This document shows positions 1-12,300 of a DNA stretch of 64,000 bases, piece after piece (positions within the stretch are counted from its first letter, which is position 1; each line of letters starts with the position of its first letter). Origin of the DNA: Pseudoneurospora amorphoporcata (taxonomy: Eukaryota > Ascomycota > Sordariomycetes > Sordariales > Sordariaceae); NCBI GenBank assembly GCA_033297205.1, contig MU859068.1, positions 1 to 64,000 of the forward strand. Direction: 5' to 3'. The translations under genes and the position numbers were made by a program. The notes beneath the pieces are model-generated. The model did not search any database. It saw only the letters and a list, made by a program, of their open reading frames with translations, and was not told the DNA's origin.

Positions 1-94
<94 letters not shown>

Positions 95-111
95 CTACTA
101 CTACTACTACT
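1..111. repeat. (AAC)n then (ACT)n microsatellite
   Basis: About 94 bp of uninterrupted AAC trinucleotide repeat followed by about 17 bp of ACT repeat. It runs off the left edge of the window, so its full length is unknown. Confidence 0.98.
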
Positions 112-191
112 CACAGCTAACTTCCAAGCCCGTTTTCCTACTTCGCTGTGCCGCCTGCTTACTACATACAGCCTCTCGCACTAGAGGAAGA

Positions 192-234
192 GGATGGATG
201 GATGGATGGATGGATGGATGGATGGATGAATGAA
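192..234. repeat. (GATG)n tetranucleotide repeat
   Basis: Roughly ten tandem GATG units, the last ones decaying to GAATGAAT. Confidence 0.97.
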
Positions 235-1936
235 TAGCTAAGATCATCCAGTCATCTAAAGAGGTAGGTAGAGGATCGGGGAGGCGGGAAGAGTTCTAGA
301 GGCTAGGCTAGGGACACTCCACCACCATCACCTCATTTCAACACTCAACACCAAGCCCAGCAACGCCTCATGAGTGCAGTGCGTGCCCCTGTTCTTCGGC
401 GAAACAGTTCCCAGAGACCACCAACCACTAAAGCCGTCATCCACTACACACACCTCTTTCACGCCCTTCTCCAGGCTGACTGACTGAACGTCTCCTTTCC
501 ATCCTCCCGAGTCGAGTCGATAATATCCCACCACCCACGCACGCACAGCCCAGGGACCAGTCGGTGACTTCTTTTCCTTCTGCCCCGCCTCCAGCTTACG
601 GCTTAATCGATCGATCCTAAATGCGCCCCCCATCGGATCTTGGTCCCGTTACCGTATGTATGTCCCCGGATAAGCATCTCTGTCTGGCCTTTTAGATACC
701 TTGGAGGATCTCATCCCACTTCCGCTTTATTGACCTCCTCGAGTGGGTGGTATCCTTCATTCTCGTGCCTCGATTTCTTACTCCTCGGTGCCCCTCTCTC
801 TCCCTCTCCTTATCAGCTTCGTCCTCGTCCTCGTCCACGTTCCCAGTCCCTTTGCTTCCCCCCCTTCCCTGCCTTCCCATGCAGTGTCACCACGGCCAAC
901 GAGACTAACAACTTCTTGTCCACTCTTGTCTCATCGACATGTACAAACCCGAGAAATAGGCGAATTCGGTTTAGCTTCCCCATCACGGTTCCAACTTCAT
1001 GTTATACAGGTTTGTGAACTTGGTATCGCTGAAAGACCAGTGACGCGAGTCTTTGTTGTAAGCTGTGTATTAGTGTGCTGGCTTGGAACCCGGAAGGGAC
1101 TGTCTGGTTAATCATTTTTGACTCTGCGAATAGCCAGACACTGGACAGAGAATACGCATCGGGAAAGCGAGGTCTGGAAACAAAATCTAGGAACGGACTG
1201 CGTGACTGACCTAGGGAATACTGACGACACGCTTGTCGGTGAGACACAACATTTGGAGGGGAACCACGCGTCCAGTAGTTTCTGTCTGTCACCGATAAGA
1301 GTACAAGATCACAGGCGTCTGTTGAACGACGTCAAAACACCTACAAAGGTCCCCATGGGGAAAGTCTCACAATGTTGTGCAAATGTTGACATGTTATTGA
1401 CTCAAGGAAAAAATTAGGAACAAGAATATTATGATGCCTTTCGAACGCAATAAAAACAACAAATGCAAATCACTCAAAACGCCTCGAGGGTCAAGCCCTG
1501 GCGGTATATCCCTTTTTACCCGAAGCATACAGAGAGGTATCGTGAATGCATGTGTATGTGGTCCGTCTTTCTTGTCAACGCGAACGGACAAAGCCGCCAT
1601 ACTATACTGCCTTCCCACTCCTTTTCGCCTGCAACACCCCAAACCTCCCGGGAAAAAAAAAGAAGCATATCAGAAAAAATAACCTGTGCCTATTGGCCCC
1701 GAGCGTCCAATATAAATCCTGCGCTCAGTGACGTAACGTGGAGAAACAGAGTTATGTCCAGAGTCTAACAAGCATACCAACTTTGCACAAAAAAAGAAAT
1801 TTGAGGGAGCCACCATGGCGATTTCGGTCTGTCGTGTCTCATATCTCGTAGTAAAGCAATAGCGCCCTTGAGCTACCGGCAGATATCCGGTGAAGCCCTT
1901 TCAAGTAGTCCAAAGGCTTGATTCCACAGCGAGGGT
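235..1936. other. no supported gene; pyrimidine-rich flank
   Basis: Only short overlapping reading frames on both strands, none with a recognisable motif. Pyrimidine-rich tracts around 720-900 look like a fungal promoter or 5' leader rather than coding sequence. The last part is the 3' flank of the minus-strand gene that ends at 1937. Confidence 0.5.
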
Positions 1937-2854
1937 TTAGAGAAGGGCGGCGAGACCGGCAGCAACCAGGAGGAAGGCACCGGCGGGCTTGGCAACGCTG
2001 CCGGCGCCAATGGCAATGTCCGACTGCGTGGGCTGGGGAGAGACAACCACGATGGAGGTGCTGTTGGCACCAGAAGGTGCGCCGCCGGTGGGGATGAGGA
2101 CAATAGAGGAAGAGGACACAACGGGGATGGTGATGGCGGCAGCAGACGAGGTGGTGTTCAGAGCAACCGAGCTGGTCGAGAGAGGAACGACTGAGGAGGT
2201 GCTGGTAGTGATAACGACGACGCTGCTGGTGGTAGTGGTGCTCACGACAGTGCTGGAAGTCGAGGTGGAGGTAGCGACCGAGGAGGTCGAGCTGGTAGAG
2301 GTAGAGGTAGAGGTAGAGGTAGAGGTAGAGATAGAGGTGGAAGTAGAGGTGGCCTCGGCGGTCTGGGAGACAAGGCCGGAGGCGACACCGTAGGCGGCGG
2401 CGCACTCGTCAAGGCCCATGCCCTCGGGGCAGCACCAGGTCTCCTTCTCGTTGTCGGCAGCGCAGTAGTAGCCAGCATCGCACGAGCCTGGAAAAGCCTA
2501 GTCAGCATCATGGTCTCTCGATCGCATGTCAACAAGTCAGGGCAACTTACTGCCAGAACCATTAGGGCAGCAGATCTGAGCGGCAGCGGGGTTGTAGCAG
2601 TGAACCGAGTCGTCCTTGGACGCGCAAGTCTCGAAACCAGCACCGCAAGCCTCAGAGCAGGTGTTGCCGGTACCGCAGACGGTCTGCTCGGGCTGGTACC
2701 CGGGGTTGTCCTGGCGGCGGACGACACCGAACAACTGACGGACCGAGGCCTTGTGAATCTTGTTGACCCTGTAGGGCGTGCGGATGATGGGGTCGGCGAC
2801 GGCCTGAGCGGCGAGGGCGAGAGCCGCCAGAGCAGTGAAGGACTTGACAAGCAT
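1937..2854 (-). CDS. secreted cysteine-rich, Ser/Thr-rich GPI-type protein
   Basis: Model: exons 2854-2551 and 2487-1937, giving 284 aa. The 63-nt intron has a GTAAGT donor and a TTTTCCAG acceptor, and the junction restores a serine codon and continues the cysteine pattern. Visible parts: an N-terminal signal peptide (about 1-20, ending AQAVA), a cysteine-rich domain with 12 cysteines (about residues 58-135, including two CC pairs), a long Ser/Thr stalk (about 150-235), and a hydrophobic C-terminus (AGAFLLVAAGLAALL) after a small-residue region, as in GPI-anchor signals. This layout is typical of fungal cell-wall or plasma-membrane GPI proteins. The binding target of the cysteine domain cannot be told from sequence. 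The start is the only ATG that gives a clean signal peptide. Confidence 0.85.
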
Positions 2855-5476
2855 TTTGGCTGATTTGTGTTTGTGAATTTCGCGATCGAGGAGAGACGGT
2901 CGGAGGTGTCGATTAAGTATTCAGGACGCGTGCGTCGTTAATAGGGCTGTCACGTAGGTGATGCTGAGAAACGAATGTCGTAGAGTAGCGAGACTCTTGT
3001 CTGTATGTAGGGAACGGCAGGTTCTTCAAACGAGAACAAGATTTGGATCAGGGGTTAAGGCAGAAAAGAAGGAGAAACAAAAAGGAGTGTGATGGGGAGA
3101 GAGTGGATGGGGAATCAAATAAGAATCCGACAAAGAGGAGTCAAGCGTGCCAACGGCGGACCTGGGGGGAGCCTGCGCAAGCCTTGGACCGCCTGGAAAG
3201 GGAAGCTGGCGACCGCTGTGTGTAGGGGGGAAGGAGCCACTTTGGGGAAACGACTGGGTCCTCTTTGGCTGCTACCGCTGCTACCTGCTTGTTACCCTAG
3301 CAAGCGCCCACAGGTACCCCTACATCGGCAACATGCGGTGAAGATACTTGGCCGCTTGAAGTGCACAAGCATCCAATCTCTTTAATTTTAAGATTGAGCG
3401 CCCAGGAAAGACGGGGTTCCCTTGTGCTGAGCGGCACCTCTTTCCAGTCATCACCCAATCGTCGCGTCGCCCACAACCGAACGGTACCTGCGTCTGCCGT
3501 CTGGGTTGCGTTGTTCCTGGCAGAAAGCAAAAAAAGGCCCGCCCTTCAACGCATCTCGAGCGTCCATTTGGACCGAACAGCAACCGAGGAGCGACCCTCG
3601 CAGCCGCCCCGCATCATGGACTTTTTTCTTTCCCTCATCTCAATTTGCAGACATGTACTTCACGTGGTGTTTGTACACTTGAATTCTGGATGCATGACGC
3701 TTGCTGTCAAATCCCAGCCCTTGTTTTATCATCTCCTCCTCCCTCCCTTCACCTTTCTGCCCCTGACCTGGACCTTCTTCCACTTGCAAGTGATAATGGA
3801 TTGCTTCCCTATCAAAGAGCAAATAACTGGGCGGGGGCCAAGAAGGGCCGGCTGTGGTTGCTACCTCTAGACTCGACATCGCGCAAATGAAGCATCCGGC
3901 GGGGCGGGAGCTCTGGCAAATAGCGCGACGCCGTGTGAAATTTGTCCTCATGCTCCGAGCATTATCGGCCGTGTTAACCTGTTCCGTGATGGACTCTTCG
4001 AATTTCTGCTTTCGTCCTCTCTGGTCACCTATTTTCCCACGTTGGTTCTTCTTCAAGATGATTCTGGGTTCACAGGCGTTGGCCACGGTGTAGAATAGTT
4101 GACACCGGGTGACACGGAGCATGTCCAAATTGACGGTCAGTGATTGACGGTGCATATCCTCGTCGGTTGCTCCCGCCATGCGCCATGCTCCATTGTCAAA
4201 TGTCATTAGGAGCGATCATCATCAATGTCACCACTGCCAATGTTTGCTTTTCTTTTCTGGGAACAAGGAATGAAAGGAATTCGATGCCGACAATGCGAAA
4301 GTGCTAGAAAGAGCCACTTGGTTAGTGTCTGTTTCTTTCAGTTGCATTGTTTCAACTGGATGAGAGTTGCGGCACATTTGAGTGCCCAGTGAGTGGTTCC
4401 CGGAAATTGTGTTTGGGTTCTGGTCCTTTTTCCTCTTTCTTTCTCAGGCTCGCCAGGGTCGCGACCAATAATCGTGAGCTCAGGCACCGCATTCTGATTG
4501 GCTACTCTTTCGTCCTCAACAGCCTGTTTCAGAAAAGATCCGCCATGGCCCGTGCTTCCTGCATTTTGTCGCTGACAAGGATCTTCCTTTCTTCAAGCTC
4601 GGGCGTCCGGACCCTTCCTTTTTCTTTCTTTCCACAGTCCCATGAAATCGCGGGGTGCAACTTTCTTCCGCACAGAGCTCCCTCGGAATGGAAGTAGGCG
4701 AGCAGGATTTTGGAGGAGAACGAACTCGACCTCTTACGTCATCCAATGCCATCGGATTGTTCAGTCGCCAGTCGCCAGTCACCAGTCAACCAGAGCCAAC
4801 GCCATTCTTGAACCAACGTCAAAACATGGAAGCGCCGGTGACCGGGATGCCTCGCGCTTGTCATGACATGCTGACTGTTCGCTGGATGCTGGCCTTCAAC
4901 AACCGAACCTAGGAATCACCCAACAAGCTCACCAGGACTGGCTTCCACTTCCTGTTATTTATCAAGCTTCGACTGTTGCTGCCAAACCCTAATTCTGGAA
5001 TCTGGTAACCGTTGAACTACCACCGGCCTGAAACCCCCTTACCTGGTACCTAACATTCACATTGTCGGGATGAACAAACCTAGGGCTCTCATACGCCACG
5101 ATCCCCTTGATGTTCGTTTTATTCTGCATCACCACACTCATCTGCGCCCTCAACCCAGCCACAGAATCACTCAGCAACACTACGCTTCTACTGATAGGCA
5201 GACAGTACATCAAAGCTACACTGACTTCTCATTCACCAGCTCAAACATTGACTACCATGAGTGCTTCGACTAACAAGCGAATAGAACTGAAAGGCCTCCC
5301 GCACACCAACAACGAACGCTCAGGACCAATTTGACTACCAGCCCAGAAGACACCATCCTCCCCCCGTCCCCATATATTCACCTTCATTGAAATAGTGCGC
5401 ATTAGCTCGCGCCTACCAGTACCAGCCAACTCCAGCCACGCATTCCAGCGGTCTGGCCCATCAGTACCTAGGTGAC
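2855..5476. other. intergenic, no supported gene
   Basis: The longest frames (plus 3361-3870, minus 3640-4206) are compositionally random, lack domains, overlap each other and have no flanking splice logic. I see nothing beyond the promoter of the minus-strand gene that starts at 2854. Confidence 0.5.
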
Positions 5477-5979
5477 TTAGCAGGCACCAGGGTCGGCGCT
5501 ACAAAAATCATAACGGTCAGCCAAGGCCATTCATCAACAAGACAACTCCGTTGTTGTAAGAAAAAAAAAATAAAAAAAATAAAAAAAATAAATACCCGTC
5601 CGTCCAAGGGACCAGGAACTTACCGGAAGCGCCAACCGGAAATAGTCGACTGGCCGCCCCTATCACAGCCATTGATCTCGTTTTCCAAGCGGACGGTGCA
5701 CTCGGCGTTGTTGAGATCGGACTGGCCCTCGTTCGGGGTGAGGTTCTGGACCTCGAAAAGCAGGCCGAGCCCGTTGGATCTCGGGCACATGGCCTTGGTT
5801 TGTCCTTTGGAGTAGGTGCCGGTGAACATTCCACCCTGGTTGTTGCAAGCATCGATGACGAACCGCCGGGCTTCTTCCTTGTTGGGCCACTTGTCACCAG
5901 ATGTGTAGCATCCGGCGGAAACGTCCTGGACGGCAAGGAGCATGCTTCCGAGGGCGATGAGGATCGATTGAGTCTTCAT
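5477..5979 (-). CDS. small secreted six-cysteine protein
   Basis: Model: exons 5979-5624 and 5498-5477, 125 aa. The intron (125 nt, GTAAGT donor, TTTTTGTAG acceptor) contains long A-rich runs. Joining it replaces an immediate stop with the ending ADPGAC, which adds the sixth cysteine and so supports the splice. Residues 1-22 form a signal peptide ending VSA. The mature protein has six cysteines, compatible with three disulfides. It has the form of fungal small secreted or effector-like proteins, and no specific family is recognised. A TATA-like box lies about 150 bp upstream on the same strand. Confidence 0.82.
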
Positions 5980-6049
5980 GGTGGGGAAGAGAAAGAACAG
6001 AAAAAGACGACTTCAGGTTGTGGAAGAGATGTTAAGCTGGGTGAATGGC

Positions 6050-6073
6050 TGTTGTTGTTGTTGTTGTTGTTGC
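6050..6073. repeat. (GTT)n microsatellite in 5' leader
   Basis: Eight trinucleotide units between the TATA-like box and the start codon of the minus-strand secreted-protein gene. In the transcript it reads as a CAA repeat. Confidence 0.9.
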
Positions 6074-6127
6074 TTGTGTGATGATGAGATGAATCACCTG
6101 CAAGTATGGCGAGGAAGGAAGCCTCTC

Positions 6128-6133
6128 TTTATA
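6128..6133 (-). promoter_or_regulatory. TATA-like box of small secreted protein gene
   Basis: TATAAA on the minus strand, about 150 bp before the ATG at 5979. The position fits, but function is not shown. Confidence 0.45.
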
Positions 6134-6299
6134 CAAGTTGGTGATGATAAACTAGACTAACTTCAGTTGAACAACTTCATCTATTCGACTCAACTCTGAT
6201 GCCGTTGCGTCCTACAGAATCCGAGCAATGCGAGCTCAGCGATGCTGAATCCGATATAAATGCGACGCTTGGGGGCTGACTTGTTCGAGGCTAATGCTA

Positions 6300-6718
6300 T
6301 GTTCGGAAGCCCAGTGTGCCAGTAATAGTAAGGAAGTTTATATACAGCAGTAAAGCAACGGCATACTGCCGTGTTTTCTGCGTTCGGCTGTTTTCCAGTA
6401 AAAATCTGCAAGTCGCTGCACTTCCCCCAACGACCTCCAACTCCCCAAATGGGCTGCATTTGACCAATTAGATGGCCAGAAATCGTTGGAGTTCTTACTA
6501 CATTCTTTGCTTTCATACTGCGTAAAAACCCCATGTTCATGCCAGTATGAGAGCACTGAAGACTGGATTTTCGGCCAGTACAACAGTACCAACGAACACG
6601 AGACCGTTATAGGCGAGTTTAGGGTGCATTACTGTTGTATTACTGTACAGCGATTTCGCTGCAGGCCATCAACAGTATATGCAACCTCTACTATACTGGT
6701 ATACTAGGCTTCCGAACA
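6300..6718. mobile_element. 419-bp MITE, Tc1/mariner-like (TA target site)
   Basis: The ends form imperfect terminal inverted repeats of about 50 bp that begin TGTTCGGAAGCC on each strand, and the element is flanked by TA dinucleotides (6298-6299 and 6719-6720). There is no coding capacity for a transposase. Many mismatches between the two ends are transitions. TA duplication plus terminal inverted repeats is the mark of Tc1/mariner-type elements; the family assignment is inference. Confidence 0.75.
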
Positions 6719-7009
6719 TAACATAGGCGTTTTTACACCACACTCAATACCTTACCTTGATCGCCAAAACAGACAGCCTCGTCTACCGTGGCTGAGCGTG
6801 GATACCGAGCGTACTAAACAAACATAGAGAAATTATCCTACCATTCATTGCAAAAAATCCGATCTGACCAATTAGATTATCGCTGCCCCATGTTCCTTCT
6901 CCCTCTCTTTTTTTTCCTTCTTTTTAGTCCAAGAACGGGAGTCCGAATAAACAGATAGAGACAGTAGGAAACCTACCGACGACGATAAGGTTTCTCGGAA
7001 GAAAAAGGG

Positions 7010-7060
7010 AAAAAAAAAAAAAAAAAAAAGAAGAAGAAGAAGAAGAAGAAGAAGAAAGAA
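7010..7060. repeat. poly(A) followed by (GAA)n
   Basis: An A-rich homopolymer passing into about eight AAG units. A separate T run of about 20 lies at 7133-7152. Confidence 0.9.
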
Positions 7061-7729
7061 GACAGAAACAAAATGAGACCAGCGTTGCCAGTAGTTACGA
7101 TGAATACTGCTTGCCTCCGATTATTCCGAGGCTTTTTTTTTTTTTTTTTTTTCCCTTTTTTTTCGTGCTGGACGGAAAAAGGCTAGCTAGCTGGTCACAA
7201 ACAACTTGAAGTAAAACTTTGAAAGGGCACCAACAGTTCCCGATTTCAGTCAAGTTGGTTGGTGACTGGATTGGAGAGACAGACTGGAGGATTAAGGCCA
7301 ACATCAGTGCTCGCAAACACTGGATTCTTTTCATATCCAAATCTTCAACTAGCTGCTCTTCACTACAAACAGGGTGTTTGTTGCTTTATTCTGGCAGAGT
7401 ATATCGCCACGGCTTGGCCATGCACATTCTGTCATGTCCGCACGGTCAAGTCGTTGAAACTTCAAGTTGGCACGGACGGGGAGATTCCAGAGCGGAGGTC
7501 CCTCCCTATCAATGAAGGAAGGATGAACAGCGCCCATCATCGAGTTTGCTCATCAACATATGTCAGTCATAAGAGGGACTTGAATGAATAAAACAGAACA
7601 GCATTTGGATTGTACGTTGGCGCTCAGTTGTATGAACATCTATCCGTCCAATAACTCCATTTCATTTACGTTATTATCCAATTCAACCCGTCCACACCAG
7701 ATAGACCTCTCTCATTACCCCAATTCTCC

Positions 7730-9347
7730 TCAACAAACAGTAAACCACCTCCCTCTCCCCTGCCTCACACCTCTAACATGCCTCTCCAGCCTCTTCCCCT
7801 TCTCCGCTACCACCTCCTCATTCCCACTCAAAAATTTGGCCCTTTCTTCTTCAATACCAAAGACAACCGTCTCCACCTTCCCCCAATCCACCCTCCAATC
7901 TACTCTATCCCCTTCTCTGACGTCTCCTCCTCCCCTAGCCATTCCCCCAGGTTCCATACCATCCTGATCCAAATCCCCGCCTGGCCCCCTAATTACCGCC
8001 CACAAAGCCTCCCACCAACCCCCACAACCTCTGAGATCTAACCACTCCAGTCTGTACCAAGCCCGGCTCAGCCTCCTTAATACTAGGATAGCCTCTGACC
8101 AGTCGTTATCTAGCGAGTGGCTATAGGGGCCCGTACCGCCGTATTGCACCCTCGTCCCCTGGGCGGTGACGAAGGATGCGTATTTGGCGTTTGGGGTGAG
8201 AGAGGGTTCGGGCCAGTTGGCTAAAGACAAATGGGTGAGGGTGGGGTGGTGAGAGGCGAAGGCGAGGAGGTGCCGCCAGGAGGGTAAGGGGTGGTTACCT
8301 AATGTCCCTGGGGTCGTAAAGGTGGAAGAGGCGAGAGGGTTGGGAGGGAGAGAGAGAGAGAGGTGCGTCAGGTTGGGCAGGAGAGGGCGGGGGATTTGGG
8401 AGGCTTCCGGTTGGAATTCGTCTTCTTCGTCGGCTGAGTCTTCCCATGAGTCCTTGGGTTCAGAGGTGTGGAGGGACGCGGCGGTGATGGTTTTGCTGGC
8501 GGTGGGTTTGGGAGGGAAAAGAAGGTCGGTGAGCTCGCGGAGGGAGAGGGAGGTGCCGATAGAATGGGAGAGATCGAGGTGGTGGAAGTCTTTATTGGCG
8601 ATACTAGGGTCGAGGTAGACCTCTTCTGATAGTTGGTCGTCGTCATCGTCATCTTCTTGCTTTTGTGGAGGGAGGAGAATAGCTTTGAGGTCTGCAAGGG
8701 TGACGTGGCCGGGGTCCCTCCATATGCTGAGGTAGGCCACCAGTGATTCGCGAAGGTGTGTAGGTAGATGGTAGAGGTGGTAGTGACAGTACTCTCTTTG
8801 GAAATCCCAGCTGTGTGCGAATTGCCGGAGAGTCAAGTCGATTAGACTACCTCGGGCCGGAAGATTCAACTCAGGCAACATGTGCTGGTCAAGGCGGCGT
8901 CCGTCTGAGCCGGACTGATGAGGCACTGTGGAAACTATTCCGTGTGCCGGCCGATTTAGCCAGCTCTGGGGCGGGGCCGGACCGGGAGGCAACCTCCTAC
9001 CGGCGGCATCCACACGGGGTCCACCCCGGCCCCGACCCGGACGCGGCCTAGGCGCCGGTGTCTCGGGTAGCTGGAAAATGTCCCGGATGACCGGTGGCAC
9101 CGTCGGGCGAACATCTAATGCACCCTGAGCATTACTATTACTGTTCACACCGAAGCGGCGCATTTCAGCGAGCAGCTGGTTGACACCACGACTTTCTGAT
9201 TCACCTATAGTCCAGTGTGTTAGCACAATAAGCCATGCTAGATAAACCATGCTCGCCCTTGTTGGCATCATCCATCACCGGGGTATGAACAGTCTCTGCC
9301 AAAGGCGCCGGGCGAGGCTCGAGGAGCACGATAGCTTTGCGGGTCAT
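7730..9347 (-). CDS. leucine-rich-repeat-like protein of unknown function
   Basis: Model: exons 9347-9248 and 9204-7730, 524 aa. The 43-nt intron (GTTTAT donor, GCTAAC branch site, CTATAG acceptor) gives an N-terminus MTRKAIVLLEPRPAPLAETV in frame with the long exon. The uninterrupted reading would instead start at 9271 with an unrelated hydrophobic leader. The protein has a Pro/Arg/Gly-rich segment (about 80-115), a helical region with HLPTHLRESLVAYLSIW (about 180), an Asp-rich stretch, and several LTHLSL-type leucine-rich motifs (about 310-400) plus LEWLDLRGCGGWWEALW. No catalytic motif is seen. It may be an LRR-type scaffold; I do not recognise a named gene. Confidence 0.75.
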
Positions 9348-12300
9348 GCACCCGCCCAATCGCCGGATTAGACAGCCAGACAGGGGGGGAGGGCTGGCTA
9401 TCAGGGTAAGGCAAGGAGGGGTGGATGAAGGGAATGAGATGACGGGCTACACAGAGAGGGTGGGTGGTGTAGCGGGCACTGGAAGTTCAGGTAACGCACC
9501 ATTGTGGCTGCCGGCGCCCGCAGCGGTGGAGCTCAACAAAGCTGGAGCAGTCGACTGCGGTTTGGAATATTGTTTGAACTGGAGTCTCTTTTTCGGCATT
9601 AGGTAACTTTGCTGAAAGGTACCTTGAAGTTGGATGTTTGATTGCATACAAAACGAAGAAAGAGATGCTGTTGTAAGCAAGAGAGGCTCGCAGACCGGAT
9701 GCCTTCAAGCTGACCAATGCGCGTGTCCTCCCAGGCAACAACGAGATGGGGCCCCGCAGGGATGGCAATGGTTAGGTATTGTGGACGGCAACTTCCATCG
9801 CATGCAAGGTATTTTGACTGGATCAACTTGGGTACGTCATGGTCAAGGGAAGGAGTAGGTCTAGTGTAGAAAGAAAGAAGGAACAGTCAAGGTGAGGAAA
9901 GGAACGGCACGGGCAGGCAAACACCGAGGCCAAGACTTCTCGCGCCTCCGATGCCTTTGAGTGGGTGAAAAAGGCCCTGAACGGGTCCGGGCGCATGTCC
10001 CCCATTGATGCAGGGTCATGCTTCCGGGCATGGGGTCACGGTCCAGGTGTGCTGAGGCCCGTGCTGTAAGCCTCCTTAAAAACCGTTGGCCATGGCCTGA
10101 GGTGTGGTTCCCATCCCGTCGCGGGCCCTGGCACCGCCATCATCGGGGGTGCATGTTTTCCACATTTCTCTGCCTTTTCTTTGGTGGCTTCACCTCCTGC
10201 CTTCTAGAAGCCACCCTCGCACAAAACAAACCCCGTGGACGACTAGCTGGTTTGAAGTGTCTCGTACCCTTACAGCTTGCAGAAAGACCGGAGAACCATC
10301 CGGAAACTGACTGGAGAGCTAACCGTCTATGGAAGCCTGAAAGCAGGGGATAATGCATCATTCAAATCCATTCGACCAAGATTGGCGCATCGGTTGCCCT
10401 AGCGGAAGAAGACCCTTGATGTCCTCATTATCTCCGGAACTCTTGTTGACCTCCCCCAATGGGGATTAGCTTGGCTCGGAAGCCTTCGATAAGCCTGAAG
10501 ATGGGTGGCTCGTCTGGGCAGATTTGAGGATTGTCTTGGGCCGAATATTTGCCCGTGTCTATTGCTTCACATAGACACAGTCGGATGAGAAGGGAGCCCC
10601 AAAATATTTCGGGCTTGCCAATCAAGTAAAGCAACTGACGACCTATGCCAGCTCCATTGTCAGCTTGCAATCAAGGGAGATGATCCCGGGTGTTTTCCTG
10701 CATTTGCTGATTCAAACAACCTTCTGCATCTTCATATTGAAAGACCGACCAGGAGGGTGATGACGGCGAAGCGCCTATGAGAGCCCCGGCATGTTCGCGC
10801 CCTGATCGGAGCGTGATCTCGTGTCCGGACCTCGCATGCATCAAGAACGAGGCGCCTATCCCCCCTCATCATCCGTCTGTCCATGCTATTCTTAGTTTCC
10901 AAGCCAAAACTCTTCCCTCCTTGAAGCATTCTTTACGAATCGGGTGTGAAGGAAAGGTTGCCCATCTTCCATGTCATCGTGGTGCCATGTTTGGCGAGTT
11001 TCGAGGCATCAGGAGGTGTCGCTCCGACGGGATCGTGAGTAAGCTGCCCCAACCAAGATATCTCTGCATGGCAGGCATCCAAGCTTTCCGTGCAGGTACC
11101 AGCCATCACGAAAGATCCCGTTACCTGATAGTGTTTCACAGTCTATGCACGAGGAGGCAAAGATGGTCTGGCCTTTGGAGGCATAGCCGTATGCTGGTTG
11201 CAGCTTTGCTCACTTGCCCTTCTGACGTTATCAATCATCACCAACGTCTGCTTGCCCCTCTGACTTGGTGGTGACTTATGGACTCTGAGACTTCCGAGCC
11301 AAACTGGGCAACGCCAGATTGCTGGTTCACTTGATGATGGACAAGCCAGTGTGGTTTCTGAATCTTGTCTCACCCAAATCCATGGTGGACAACAATGGGC
11401 CAACTGACGCCCAGCCCCTGGGCAATCCCAGATAGCCATTCCACCCCCAGCCAAGACTTCCGCCATAATCGGAGACACATCGGCGCCGTGTTACGCCCTA
11501 GACCATTTTGGTGAGACTAGCAGTTCCCTGACAGCAGGCCACGGCCTCCCATGAGACAAGCAGATCATCGTCCGATTAATGTGTCAAGCGTAAAGTTCGA
11601 ACTGAAAGCCTGTCACACATTACCACGGGTCAAGTGGGGAATACCATCGAGTAACCATGATCTACCGTCTTGAGCGACATAGCTGACGGGCCGAGATATG
11701 AGGCGTGTAGTGACATGCTTGTGGGACAGACAAATGCGGGTGCGGTTTCGAGACAAGCAAGAAACGCAGAGGCCGGAGACTCATGGGTTTTCATTAGGCT
11801 CATGAAATCAACTCGCGACTCCATCCGCTTCGGAGTATGCGCCACGTAGACACCCAGCCGGTCTGAGATAATCATGGGGACGGTATTTCGCTCGTCAAGG
11901 AAGCCTGCCTTGCCAAGCTCTTTTTTGTGATAGCCTCCTTATCCACCTTGGGCTAGATCGAGAGAGCTCACTTCGGTCACGGCATGACGCTTGCGGCGGT
12001 GCAATCTATGGTTCGTCTCGGCGGGGCATTCGGTGGCAAAACAATGCGGTCCTGTCTGTCGTGGCATAGTTGAACAAAAACCGAAGTCTAAAGGGCCGGA
12101 TTCGGAAGGGGTTAGCGATCGAATTTGGAAGTCGTAGCAAAAGACAAACCTGGATTCGGAGACGAAGACGATGTTTGAGCAACCTCTGGCAAACTCAAAT
12201 TAGCCCAAAGTGCCCTCAAAGAGCGTCCAAGCACCACAGATAGCCCCTGGCTCGGTAGTTGTAGCGGTCGTGGACTGAGGATACCCGTCTGCAGCGACTT

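Noticed and set aside
1989..2393. Plus-strand frame with long alternating Glu/Val runs
   Set aside because: It is the complement of the Thr/Ser-rich stalk of the secreted protein on the minus strand.
3361..4206. Overlapping 169- and 188-codon frames on opposite strands
   Set aside because: No signal, domain or splice context. Their mutual overlap makes both suspect.
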